A DNA stretch of 64,000 bases from Roseiarcus sp963751165 (lineage in GTDB: Bacteria > Pseudomonadota > Alphaproteobacteria > Rhizobiales > Beijerinckiaceae), in NCBI GenBank assembly GCA_963751165.1, contig CAVVTP010000001.1, positions 310,001 through 374,000 of the forward strand, in the 5' to 3' direction. Positions 17,546-26,039 of this stretch are shown here, piece by piece. The stretch's first letter is position 1. Every line of letters begins with the position of its first letter. Below the pieces are notes generated by a model. The model saw nothing but the letters and a program-made list of their open reading frames with translations, made no database searches and was not told the DNA's origin. The position numbers were made by a program, and so were the translations under genes.

Positions 17546-18373
17546 ATGACCCGCCTCAAAATCACGACCCTTGCTTCGGCCGCCTTTGCGCTCGCCCTCG
17601 TCGGGGGCATGGCGCTCGCCCAGGAGGAGGCCGACCAGCCCAAGCCACCGCGCGAGGAGTGGAGCTTTGCCGGCATGTTCGGCACGTTCGATCAAGCGCA
17701 GCTTCAGCGCGGCTTTCAGGTTTACAGGGAAGTTTGCAGCAACTGCCACACGCTCAGCATTCCGTTCCGCGCCCTGGCGGAGCCCGGTGGCCCCGGCTTT
17801 TCCGAGGCCCAAGTGAAGACGCTGGCCGCGAGCTACCAGGTCACCAACGCCGAGCCCAACGACAAGGGGGAGATTTTCAAGCGCCCTGGGACCCCGGCCG
17901 ACGACTTCCCGAGACCTGAGGCCTATCCGAACGATCAGGCCGCCGCCGCGGCCTTCGGCAAGGCGCCGCCGAACATGAACCTGCTCGCCAAGTCGCTTAA
18001 ATACGAGCGCGGCTTTCCCTGGTTTGTCTTCGACGCACTCCCCGGCCTCGAGTACCAGGAGATGGGCGCCGACTACATCTACGCGATCCTCAACGGCTAC
18101 ACCAAGCCTGACGATCCCCAGTGGAACCTCTACTATCCGGGCCATAAGATCGCGATGCCGCAGCCGATCACCGATGGCGCCGTCGCCTACAAGGACGGCA
18201 CGCCCGCGACGCTTAAGAACTACGCCAGGGACGTCTCTGCGTTTCTGTTTTGGGCGGCGGAGCCCAACATGGTGGAGCGCAAGACAATCGGCCTCAGGGT
18301 GATGCTGTTCCTGTTCGTGCTTGCCGGACTGCTCTACTTCACCAAGAAGCGGATCTGGGAAGCGGTCCACTGA
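17546..18373 (+). CDS. petC: Cytochrome c1 of the bc1 complex
   Basis: The 275-residue precursor has a Sec signal peptide ('LASAAFALALVGGMALAQ'), the heme-binding CSNCH motif in 'REVCSNCHTLSIPFRAL', the distal methionine region 'GHKIAMPQPI', and a C-terminal membrane anchor ('IGLRVMLFLFVLAGLLYF'). AAGGGA precedes ATG 17546. Unlike petA and petB in this operon it is intact. It would transfer electrons from the Rieske centre to a soluble or membrane cytochrome c. Confidence 0.95.
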   Translation: MTRLKITTLASAAFALALVGGMALAQEEADQPKPPREEWSFAGMFGTFDQAQLQRGFQVYREVCSNCHTLSIPFRALAEPGGPGFSEAQVKTLAASYQVTNAEPNDKGEIFKRPGTPADDFPRPEAYPNDQAAAAAFGKAPPNMNLLAKSLKYERGFPWFVFDALPGLEYQEMGADYIYAILNGYTKPDDPQWNLYYPGHKIAMPQPITDGAVAYKDGTPATLKNYARDVSAFLFWAAEPNMVERKTIGLRVMLFLFVLAGLLYFTKKRIWEAVH

Positions 18374-18494
18374 GAGTACGGTTCCCCGTTATGTCATCGA
18401 CCTCCGCGCCTGCCGCGGGCGTCGCCGAGCCGGTGAGGCGCCGGCGCTGCAAGACCAGGCCACGCGCAACCGGGGCGACGGAAAGGTGCGGAAC

Positions 18495-19373
18495 ATGACC
18501 AAGGCGGTCGTCGGAGTGATCGGCGGGTCGGGCGTCTATCATCTTCCCGGACTGGAGGACTTGCGCGAGGCGAGTGTGTCGACCCCCTGGGGCGATCCGT
18601 CCGACGCGCTGCGGTTCGGCCGGATCGGCGAGACGGACGCTGTCTTCCTCGCCCGCCACGGCCGCGGCCACCGCTTTTCTCCGTCGACGATCAACTATCG
18701 CGCCAACATCGACGCACTCAAGCGCGCCGGCGTCACCGACATCATCGCGCTTTCCGCGTGCGGGTCGTTCCACCGGGAACTCTATCCGGGCGTGTTCGTC
18801 ATGATCGACCAATTCATCGATCGCACCTATCTGCGTCAGTCGACCTTCTTCGGCACGGGATGCGTGGCGCATGTCTCGATGGCCCATCCGATCGCTCCGC
18901 TCCTGCGTCGGCGCCTGCTTGCCTCCGCCGAAGCCGAGGGCATCCCCTGTAAGGACGGAGGCACGTATATCTGTATGGAGGGGCCACAATTCTCCTCGTT
19001 CGCCGAATCGATCGCCTATCAGGCGGGCGGGGGGGACGTCATCGGCATGACCGGGGCGACGGAGGCGAAGCTCGCGCGCGAGGCGGAAATCTCCTACGCG
19101 ACCGTCGCCATGGTGACCGACTACGACTGCTGGCACGAGGAGCACGACGCGGTCGACGTCGCGGCGGTGGTCAAAGTGATGCACGACAACGCGGACAAGG
19201 CGGCCGCGCTGGTGGCGCGGACGCTGAGCGATTTTCCGGCCGAGCACGAGGCTTGCCCGATCGGGTCCGATCGTGCGCTCGAACACGCGATCATTACGCA
19301 TGCGGATGCGCGCGACCCCGATCTCGTGAAGAAGCTCGATGCGGTCGCGGGGCGGGTGCTCAGCAGCGGCTGA
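18495..19373 (+). CDS. mtnP: S-methyl-5'-thioadenosine phosphorylase
   Basis: This 292-residue enzyme splits methylthioadenosine into adenine and methylthioribose 1-phosphate in methionine salvage. The phosphate-site 'VIGGSGVYHLPGL' is at the N-terminus, followed by 'FLARHGRGHRFSPSTINYRA', 'ALSACGSFHRELYPG' and the substrate loop 'YICMEGPQFSSFAES' with 'DVIGMTGATEA'. The 'MTGATEAKLAREAEI' region distinguishes MTA from purine nucleoside phosphorylases. It follows petC on the same strand. Confidence 0.93.
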   Translation: MTKAVVGVIGGSGVYHLPGLEDLREASVSTPWGDPSDALRFGRIGETDAVFLARHGRGHRFSPSTINYRANIDALKRAGVTDIIALSACGSFHRELYPGVFVMIDQFIDRTYLRQSTFFGTGCVAHVSMAHPIAPLLRRRLLASAEAEGIPCKDGGTYICMEGPQFSSFAESIAYQAGGGDVIGMTGATEAKLAREAEISYATVAMVTDYDCWHEEHDAVDVAAVVKVMHDNADKAAALVARTLSDFPAEHEACPIGSDRALEHAIITHADARDPDLVKKLDAVAGRVLSSG

Positions 19374-19458
19374 AGTGTGTTGCGCAATCCACCCCGCCGG
19401 TTCAAAAAGACCGCCGGCGCCGGCCGTCTCGGCACTGTCGGTTTGACGCGGGGACTCC

Positions 19459-19986
19459 ATGATCAAAACGTGGGTCGAACGTTTCCTGTTCGCGAGCCGG
19501 TTCCTGCTAACCCCGCTCTATATCGCGCTCGCAATCAGCCTGCTGGCTCTGCTGTTCAAATCATCCCTGCATCTCTATTATCTTCTGACGCAGATCTGGA
19601 CCCTGAACGACGAAGGGGTGCTGCTGACGGAGCTGGCGATCGTCGACATGACGCTGACGGCCTCGCTCGTCGTCATCGTCTTCCTCTCCGGCTACGCCAA
19701 TTTTGTCGCGCCCGTCCTCATGCGCGCCGACGATGGGCGGCCGCACTGGATCGCCGAGATCGACTTCAGCGAGCTCAAGCTCAAGCTCATGGCCTCGATC
19801 GTCGCCATCTCGGCGATCAAGCTGCTCGAAGGCTTCATGGACGTCGCGCATTCGAGCGATCGCGAGCTTGGCTGGCTCGTCGGCATTCATCTGGCCTTCG
19901 TGGTCTCGACAGTGTTGCTGGCGCTCGCCGACCGTTACGGGCACCGCACCCGCACCACGCCGGATCAAGGCGCCGAAGGCGCGTAA
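19459..19986 (+). CDS. YqhA-family (UPF0114) membrane protein
   Basis: The 175-residue protein starts 'ERFLFASRFLLTPLYIAL', the family signature, and contains four predicted membrane helices with the conserved 'IVFLSGYANFV' and 'KLKLMASIVAISAIKLLEGF' blocks. UPF0114 proteins sit in the inner membrane; no function has been shown. It is the last gene of the run of + strand genes here and is convergent with the DUF202 gene. Confidence 0.88.
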   Translation: MIKTWVERFLFASRFLLTPLYIALAISLLALLFKSSLHLYYLLTQIWTLNDEGVLLTELAIVDMTLTASLVVIVFLSGYANFVAPVLMRADDGRPHWIAEIDFSELKLKLMASIVAISAIKLLEGFMDVAHSSDRELGWLVGIHLAFVVSTVLLALADRYGHRTRTTPDQGAEGA

Positions 19987-20066
19987 GAGCCTGATCCAAA
20001 GGGAGCCTGTGGAAGGCTGACGGATCGGATCATCGGTTCCGGCCGAGCCGTTCGTTCGCTCAGCGC

Positions 20067-20516
20067 TTAGCCGAACGGCCCAATCTGGAACGCCATGCTG
20101 GCGATCGCTGCGACGCCGACGACGAGCAGAAGGAACGCGGTAATCAAGGTGAGCGACACCGGGAAGACGGTCTCGCCGTGAATGAGCCCCTCCTCTCGCA
20201 TCGATTCCCGCAAGCGGCGGAGCCCGAGCATGAACTGGACGTGGTAGGCGATGCCGAGGATCAGCATCAGAACGCCGAGCGCGACCAGCGCGACGCCGAA
20301 GTGACGCGGCGCTGCGGCTTTGGTGATGACGTTCTGGTCGCGCAGCCGCTGAAAGAACTGGTAGATCGTAAACCCGAAGCCGATGAGCGAGAGCGAGGTC
20401 CGGATGACCGCCATAAGGGTGCGATCTTCGGCCATGCGCGTTCGTTGAAACGACATGCCCGTTCGCCGCGCCGCAAGCTCGGTGTTGACGTCCAGCTTGA
20501 GATCCGAAGTCCCCAT
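20067..20516 (-). CDS. DUF202-family membrane protein (YidH-like)
   Basis: This 149-residue protein contains the DUF202 signature 'ELAARRTGMSFQRTRMAEDRT' followed by 'TSLSLIGFGFTIYQFF' and two more hydrophobic helices. The family is found in bacterial inner membranes and in the cytosolic face of VTC complexes; bacterial function is unknown. The start at 20516 gives the expected N-terminal hydrophilic stretch. Confidence 0.88.
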   Translation of the reverse strand: MGTSDLKLDVNTELAARRTGMSFQRTRMAEDRTLMAVIRTSLSLIGFGFTIYQFFQRLRDQNVITKAAAPRHFGVALVALGVLMLILGIAYHVQFMLGLRRLRESMREEGLIHGETVFPVSLTLITAFLLLVVGVAAIASMAFQIGPFG

Positions 20517-20998
20517 CGTCCGCCCCTAGGACCGATTCCAATAAACCGGCTGCAGCCCGGCGTTCCGATGACCGGCAATGTGCTCGATGGCCGCGCAACA
20601 AAGCACAAGGAACAGATGCCATCAAGGCGGCGGTCGTCGCCGATTTTGCTGAGTGGTACGCGCGCCCGGAAGGGTCAATGGGTCGACGACATCAGCACGA
20701 GCTTACGCGCCATTCGCCGCCTGATCCTGCCGAAGTCGAAACTCGTTCAGATCGCGCCCGAGAAAGTAGCTAAAGACGATGCGGATGCCGCACCGGATTA
20801 GGCGCTCGCGCTCGCGCGCCAAGATCAGGGCCGTGAAAAAGGCGCCGGCTGCAGGAAGCCCCCAGCCGACGCCAAAACAAGATTGCCGCTTGGCGGGAAC
20901 TCCCGCCAAGCGCTGGCTTTATACAGTCTGGGCCGCAGCAAAAGACCAATGTCCGAAGGAACCTTTGGCTGCGCTCGAGCTCTAAGGCGAGCCGGTAT
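20517..20998. other. Gap without a confident gene; holds a palindrome
   Basis: Short open frames exist on both strands (for example 68 codons at 20703-20909 on the minus strand) but none has a family match that I recognise or a good ribosome-binding site. The only clear structure is the 24-base inverted repeat at 20888-20911. Confidence 0.45.
20888..20911. repeat. Perfect 11-bp inverted repeat
   Basis: GCTTGGCGGGA (20888-20898), spacer AC, TCCCGCCAAGC (20901-20911). There is no T-run beside it. The centre contains GAACTC, the same hexamer that breaks five genes in this window; with GACTC the arms would be separated by one base. It may be an operator or a bidirectional hairpin. Confidence 0.6.
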
Positions 20999-21259
20999 TT
21001 ATTGCGGCTGCGCTGCGGGAGCGCCGCGGGTGCGGCTGCCGGAGCGGCCGGCTTGCTCATATGTTTGGCCGAAGCCCTGGCCCTGTGATGGCTCATCCTT
21101 CTCCTGTGCCGCATCTGGCTCTTGTGTGAGCCCAGCCGGGGCCGGCGTCGCGCTCGCGCCAGCTGCGGGAGCGGTCGACTGGTCGGTCTGCGCAAGGGCG
21201 GCGAGAGGAGACAAGGCTAGACCTGCTCCAAGAGCGATTGCGACGATTGTCTTCAGCAT
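20999..21259 (-). CDS. Small secreted Ala/Pro-rich protein
   Basis: The 86-residue product begins with a clear Sec signal peptide ('LKTIVAIALGAGLALSPLAA' then LAQ as a cleavage site) and continues as a low-complexity Ala/Thr/Pro/Gln-rich mature part. GGAGAAACC lies just before ATG 21259. No family is recognised; such proteins are common in Hyphomicrobiales. It stands alone between gene-poor stretches. Confidence 0.65.
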   Translation of the reverse strand: MLKTIVAIALGAGLALSPLAALAQTDQSTAPAAGASATPAPAGLTQEPDAAQEKDEPSQGQGFGQTYEQAGRSGSRTRGAPAAQPQ

Positions 21260-21418
21260 CTGGTTTCTCCGAATGGGTCCTTGACCCCCAATGTTTCCAA
21301 CGTTCAAAACATGCGTGATACGAAATGAACCGCAGCTGAATGAGAAAGGGCTTAAACGCTAAGGATTTCGATCCGGTTCACCGGAGCGGGTCTGGCAGGC
21401 GATGCGACGGACTGCCGC

Positions 21419-21496
21419 CGACCGCTATTTCTCCAAAACCACCGTATGTCGCCCCGGCGGCAGCTGCGCCATCGTGATCGGCGGCTTCCGCTTGCT
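21419..21496 (-). repeat. Degenerate copy of the mepA 3' end (copy B)
   Basis: These 78 bases match 70 of 78 positions of 23117-23194, the last codons, stop and following bases of mepA. In this copy the codons read 'KPPITMAQLPPGRHTVVLEK' and stop. There is no rest of a mepA gene here. The two copies are in the same orientation and enclose the amidohydrolase gene. Confidence 0.85.
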
Positions 21497-21597
21497 CTGA
21501 GCCAGAAAGCCGCTCGCCGGTCAGCAAACAACCGATGTCGGCAATCATCTGATCGGTTTGCCTCCCGGCGTCCCGCATCCCGATGATCGCACGTTCC

Positions 21598-23058
21598 TCA
21601 TGGGCTCAAAGCATCCTTGTAGATCTTTCCGTCCTTCATGATGATCACAAGGTTCTTCTCCGGATTCTCGAGGAGCGCGATATCTTCGATCGGGTTTCTG
21701 TCGGCCACGAGCAGATCGGCCAGCGCGCCCTCTTCCACGACGCCCAGCCTTCCGGGATAGGGATTGCGCGGACCGGATAGAGCCAGAAGTTCGCCATTCG
21801 TCGCTGTCGCCATCTTGAGAATATCCACATTCTCGTACCAGCGTTTGAGATGGGTCAGCATGCTGCCTTGGCCCGCGGCCAGCTTGCTCGAAAAGAGGAG
21901 GTCCGAACCGAACGCGGTCTTGATTTTGTGCTGTTTCGCCAGCGGATAGAGGGTGTTCGTCCCGGCGAACACCTGACGAGCATTGATTAGGCTTTGGCCG
22001 GCAAGCGCGCCCGTGTCCTCTTCGCTGAGAAACGGCTGGGTGCTGAGCCAAACGCCCTTGTCGGCCATCAGCCTGGCTGTCGGCTCGTCCATGAGATGGC
22101 CGTGTTCGATGCACTGGACCCCGGCGGCGAGGGCCCGCTGTATCGCTGCCGGCGGATAGGCGTGCACGGCGACATACGTGTCCCGATCGGCGGCAGCCTC
22201 GACGCCCGCCCGCAACTCCGGCTCGCTGAAGGTCAGCATGTCGAGGGTGGTGCGCGGCGAGGATACGCCTCCGCCTCCGACGAGCTTGATCTGGGAAGCG
22301 CCCTGAAGAAGCTGCTCGCGCGCCCGCAACCGCACTTCGTCGGCGCTGTCGGCGATATTGGAGCCGCCCGTCCGCTCCATGTAGCTCAGCGGGCCGCCAA
22401 GACTCCTTGGCAGATCGGACAGAGGGCGCAGGTCGCCATGGCCGCCGGTGGTCGTGATCATCGCCCCTGACGGATAAATTCTTGGGCCGGGTGAAAGCCC
22501 TTCGTCGATTGCCTGCTTGAGCGGAAAAGACGGACCGCCGAGGTCCCGAACCGTGGTGAAGCCGCGCATCAATGTGCGCTCAGCCTCGGCGCTGGCAGCC
22601 AGAAAAATATAGCCGATCTCCGCCGTGAACAGGGCGGAGATCGGGAGCGCAGCGAAGATCGTATGCCAGTGCGCATCGATCAGGCCGGGCATGACGACAC
22701 GTCCGCCGCAATCGATCGTCCGTGCGCCTTCTGGCAAGGACAAATCGCCGGCAGCGATCGTCTTGATTCGATTGCCCTCGACGAGGAGACGCAACTCCCC
22801 GCGCAAGGCGCTGGACTTTCCATCGAACAATAGAAAATTCGTGAAGGCGACCGGTGGCGCGGCCCCGGGACTCGCTTGCGCGCCGGCGCGGCGCACGAAA
22901 CCCAGCGAGGCGAGCGACGCCCCCATTCCCGCGACAAATCCGCGTCGCGAAAGCTGGGTATTGATCCGACGCGTCAAGAACTGGATTTCCGGCCGGCAGC
23001 AAAGGCAGCCTTGTCCGCCGCGTGAGTCTGGCTGGTCATCCGAGGTGCAAGAAAACAT
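21598..23058 (-). CDS. Amidohydrolase with Tat-type signal
   Basis: The 486-residue protein carries a twin-arginine motif ('QLSRRGFVAGMGASLASLGF') about 36 residues in, so it is exported folded. The amidohydrolase core follows: 'GLIDAHWHT' (metal ligands, HWH rather than HxH), 'FTTVRDLGG', 'IKLVGGGGV' (position of the carbamylated Lys), 'VHAYPPAAIQRAL', 'CIEHGHLMD' and 'AFGSDLLF' with the catalytic Asp. This is the imidazolonepropionase/prolidase-like branch; the substrate is unknown. GGGAGGAGGCC precedes the ATG. It is flanked by two copies of the mepA 3' end, suggesting it was inserted behind mepA. Confidence 0.88.
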   Translation of the reverse strand: MFSCTSDDQPDSRGGQGCLCCRPEIQFLTRRINTQLSRRGFVAGMGASLASLGFVRRAGAQASPGAAPPVAFTNFLLFDGKSSALRGELRLLVEGNRIKTIAAGDLSLPEGARTIDCGGRVVMPGLIDAHWHTIFAALPISALFTAEIGYIFLAASAEAERTLMRGFTTVRDLGGPSFPLKQAIDEGLSPGPRIYPSGAMITTTGGHGDLRPLSDLPRSLGGPLSYMERTGGSNIADSADEVRLRAREQLLQGASQIKLVGGGGVSSPRTTLDMLTFSEPELRAGVEAAADRDTYVAVHAYPPAAIQRALAAGVQCIEHGHLMDEPTARLMADKGVWLSTQPFLSEEDTGALAGQSLINARQVFAGTNTLYPLAKQHKIKTAFGSDLLFSSKLAAGQGSMLTHLKRWYENVDILKMATATNGELLALSGPRNPYPGRLGVVEEGALADLLVADRNPIEDIALLENPEKNLVIIMKDGKIYKDALSP

Positions 23059-23116
23059 GGCCTCCTCCCAAGGAAACTCAGTCGGGATTACCGGACCGGG
23101 ATCAATTCGAGCGCAT

Positions 23117-23194
23117 CGACCGCTATTTCTCCAAAACCACCGTCCGGCACTCAGGCGGCAGCTGCGCCATCGTGATCGGCGGCTTGGGCTTGCT
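23117..23194 (-). repeat. mepA 3' end (copy A of the flanking repeat)
   Basis: This is the native 3' end of mepA, with 70 of 78 positions shared with 21419-21496. The similarity includes the stop codon and several bases after it, and stops abruptly on both sides. Confidence 0.85.
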
Positions 23195-24028
23195 CGGGCC
23201 CGGATGCAGCGCCTCGTCGGTGAACCACCAATTGAGCGACTTGTCGCAGCCGTCGCCGGGCGGCAAAGGGTCCTGCGGCTCGCAGGTCGTCTCGCCCGCC
23301 GGGCATTTGATGCGGATATGGAAGTGATAGTTGTGGCCCCAGTAGGCGCGTACCTTGTTCATCCAGGGCTCGCCCCGATGGGTCTCGCAGAGCGCTTTCT
23401 TGATCGCGGCGTTGACGAAGATGCGGTCGACCTCCGGCTCCTCGGCGGCGGCCTTGATGATCCCGGCCTGGGCCTCCGACCAGTGCGTTCTGTCGACCGA
23501 CAGTCCATCGTCCGTCACCATGTTGACGGCCGACATCTCCTCGCGCTCCTCGCGGCTGAGAGTATGGTCGGGCATCGGCGTCAGCCAGACGTCGGCGTCG
23601 AGGCCGACCTGGTGCGAGGCGTGACCGGTCAGCATCGGCCCGCCGCGCGGCTGCGAGATGTCGCCGACCAGGATCCCGTTCCATATGCCTTCCGCCTTCG
23701 CCTTGCGGGAGAATCGTTCGAGGAAGCTGATCATCGCCGGGTTGCCCCACATGCGGTTACGCGACAGCCGCACCACCTGCCAGGACTCGCCGTCGACCGG
23801 CAGCGCCTTCGCGCCCGCCAGGCATCCGCGCCAGTAATAGCCGATCGAGCGGGCCTTGACCTCGATTGGCGTCAGCGCGCGGCCGAACACCTGCTTGGCT
23901 GGCAGGTTCGGATTACCCGGGTTGGCGAGCGGGGGGAGAGGTTTTGCGTCAAGGGTCCCCTTGTCCTGCGCGAACGCAAGCGACCCGCAAAGGACGGCGA
24001 GCGCCAGACCAGCCTCTATCGAACGCAT
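23123..24028 (-). CDS. mepA: Penicillin-insensitive murein endopeptidase
   Basis: MepA is a periplasmic metallopeptidase (LAS family) that cuts D-Ala-mDAP crosslinks in peptidoglycan. The 301-residue precursor has a signal peptide ending 'SLAFAQ', the zinc motif 'LTGHASHQVGLDADVWL' (His and Asp ligands) and the second zinc region 'YWGHNYHFHIRIKCP' with the HxH. Several cysteines of the family are present near the C-terminus. The gene is complete; its last codons are duplicated downstream of the next gene. Confidence 0.95.
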   Translation of the reverse strand: MRSIEAGLALAVLCGSLAFAQDKGTLDAKPLPPLANPGNPNLPAKQVFGRALTPIEVKARSIGYYWRGCLAGAKALPVDGESWQVVRLSRNRMWGNPAMISFLERFSRKAKAEGIWNGILVGDISQPRGGPMLTGHASHQVGLDADVWLTPMPDHTLSREEREEMSAVNMVTDDGLSVDRTHWSEAQAGIIKAAAEEPEVDRIFVNAAIKKALCETHRGEPWMNKVRAYWGHNYHFHIRIKCPAGETTCEPQDPLPPGDGCDKSLNWWFTDEALHPGPSKPKPPITMAQLPPECRTVVLEK

Positions 24029-24245
24029 GTCTTCACTCCGCCGGCCACGCCGTAATTTCCATGGAGCGACGTCAACGACCCGTTAACCCTGCGCCGCTTT
24101 GCAGCGCGCTCGCGTCGATTTCGTGGCCGTCGGCCGTCAGTTCCTTCCCCGTTTGCGGGGACAAGATGGCGGGAAGCGCCGGATGAGGGCAGGGGCGTTG
24201 AAAAAGCTCTTTCGAGACCGCCTCCGGATTGTTAAGGATCGGGTG

Positions 24246-25241
24246 ATGCGGGGTCCATTTCTCTTGCGAACGCCGTTGGCAGCCTTGAGCCTCGGCGCGG
24301 GGCTTTTTGTGGCAAGCTGCGCCGCTCCTCCGACCGCGCCGCCGGGCGCGAAGCCGCCGCAAGGCGTCAGCTCGGTCGATGGCGCGAACGTCGAATACGC
24401 CGCGTTCCAGAACTCGGCCTTCCCCTATCACGGCCTCATTCCGAATTATCAGGACACCGGCAAGACGAGGCCCTTCATCGACGTCGACGATAACGGCCGG
24501 CTCGGCCATTCGAGCCCGCGCGGCGGCCTCCTATGGGAGGATCAGACCTACAACGACCGCACCGTCCTGCTCGCCGCGCCGCAGTCCTTCGACCCGGCCC
24601 GGCCGGGCGTTATCATCGTCTTCTTCCACGGCAACATGGCGACCCTCGAGCGCGATGTCGTCGCCCGCCAGCAGATCGTGCGCCAGCTCGCCGACTCCGG
24701 CCTCAATGCCGTTCTTGTCGCGCCGCAGCTCGCGGTCGACGCGCCCAATTCGAGCGCCGGCAAGTTCTGGGCGCCGGGCGGATTCGCCGCCTTCCTCAAC
24801 GAGGCCGAAGGCAAGCTCGGCGACTTCTACCCGAGTGCCCGCGGCGCCTTCCGGCGCATGCCGGTCGTCATCGTCGCCTACAGCGGCGGCTATCTTCCGG
24901 CGGTCTATTCGCTGACCGTCGGCGGCGAAAACGGCCGGGTGCGCGGCGTCGTGCTGCTCGATGCGCTCTACGGGGAGAAGGACAAGTTCGTCAGCTGGCT
25001 CGAAGGCCCCGGCCGAAACGCCTTCTTCGTCAGCGCCTATTCGACCTCGTCGCGCGACGGCAACCTCGCGGTCGCGGCCGAACTCCAGCAGGCCGGCCAT
25101 GCCGTGCAGAACGCTTTGCCCGCCACCCTCGCGCCCGGCGAGATCGCCTTCGTCGACGCAGGCTCGGTCGACCACAACGACTTCGTCACCTCTGCCTGGG
25201 GCGGCGCGCCGCTGCGCGACATTTTTTCACGGATGCGGTAG
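24246..25241 (+). CDS. Putative lipoprotein with alpha/beta hydrolase-like fold
   Basis: The N-terminus (ATG 24246) is a lipoprotein signal with lipobox 'VASC' followed by a Pro/Ala-rich linker. The body (about residues 60-331) looks like an alpha/beta hydrolase or esterase: 'PGVIIVFFHGNMATLERDV' resembles the oxyanion-loop strand and 'MPVVIVAYSGGYLPAVYSL' gives an AYSGG nucleophile elbow with Ser; a late 'DAGSVDHNDFV' could supply the His. No named family is recognised. Predicted location is the periplasmic side of a membrane. It stands alone, divergent from mepA. Confidence 0.75.
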   Translation: MRGPFLLRTPLAALSLGAGLFVASCAAPPTAPPGAKPPQGVSSVDGANVEYAAFQNSAFPYHGLIPNYQDTGKTRPFIDVDDNGRLGHSSPRGGLLWEDQTYNDRTVLLAAPQSFDPARPGVIIVFFHGNMATLERDVVARQQIVRQLADSGLNAVLVAPQLAVDAPNSSAGKFWAPGGFAAFLNEAEGKLGDFYPSARGAFRRMPVVIVAYSGGYLPAVYSLTVGGENGRVRGVVLLDALYGEKDKFVSWLEGPGRNAFFVSAYSTSSRDGNLAVAAELQQAGHAVQNALPATLAPGEIAFVDAGSVDHNDFVTSAWGGAPLRDIFSRMR

Positions 25242-25379
25242 CCGAAACAGGCCGACAGACTGGTGAACAAGAGGATTGTTCATACGGTCACGCAATTTGC
25301 GGGACCGTAGCACGCCGCAAGGAAGCGCCGGCGGGACCAAAATCGCTGGCCCCGCCGCCTCGCCGCCTTCGCCCGCCCG

Positions 25380-26030
25380 CTACGAACCGACGTTCAGCTT
25401 CATGCACGACCACTGGCGGATCGCCAGATAGATCGTGTCCTGCAGGGTGATCGTCCCGACCGCCTCGCCGATCACCGGCGGCGTATAGGAGTAGGCGACT
25501 GTTCCCATGATGACGTTGGTCGCGGCGCTCCCGACCCCCGAGCTCGGCAGCGTGACCCCGTGCGCCGTCGTCGCGAGCGCGGTTCCGTGAGACGGCATCG
25601 GCTCGCTCCATTGCACCGTCGCGGTCGTTCCCGAGGAGTCGACGTTGATCTCGGAAACGACCATTGTCATGTCCGACATGTTCGTTCCGGTCACCGGGTT
25701 CGTTCCCGAGTCCGGTTTGACGTACGGGTAGAGCACGTTCGCCGCATTGTTGAGAATGTAGTCGACCGTGGTCTGGTTGACCGAAGCCTCCTGAGAGGAA
25801 TTGGTGGCGGTGCACGCGCTGGCGGTCTGCGTCCCTTGCTGGCTCACGAGATCGGTGATCGTGTGGGCGGTCAGGGTGACTTTGCGCTGGATGGCGATCG
25901 CTTGCGCCCAGATGGCAATCAGGCCGAGCAGGGCGACCGCCACCGGGGCGATGAGCGCGGCCTCGACCGCGGCGACGCCTTTTTCGTCCCGGAGCCATCG
26001 GCGCAGAGTTTCAAACCGGACGAGCCGCAT
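25380..26030 (-). CDS. TadE/TadG-type pseudopilin-like protein (third)
   Basis: The 216-residue product has the TadE N-terminal pattern 'RDEKGVAAVEAALIAPVAVA' with one hydrophobic segment, and then a Ser/Thr-rich extracellular part. TadE-like minor pseudopilins are inserted in the inner membrane and associate with Flp/Tad pilus assembly. It is the third of three consecutive genes of this kind, 10 bases behind the second. No TadA, TadB, TadC or RcpA genes are in the window. Confidence 0.82.
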   Translation of the reverse strand: MRLVRFETLRRWLRDEKGVAAVEAALIAPVAVALLGLIAIWAQAIAIQRKVTLTAHTITDLVSQQGTQTASACTATNSSQEASVNQTTVDYILNNAANVLYPYVKPDSGTNPVTGTNMSDMTMVVSEINVDSSGTTATVQWSEPMPSHGTALATTAHGVTLPSSGVGSAATNVIMGTVAYSYTPPVIGEAVGTITLQDTIYLAIRQWSCMKLNVGS

Positions 26031-26039
26031 GAGAGGCCC

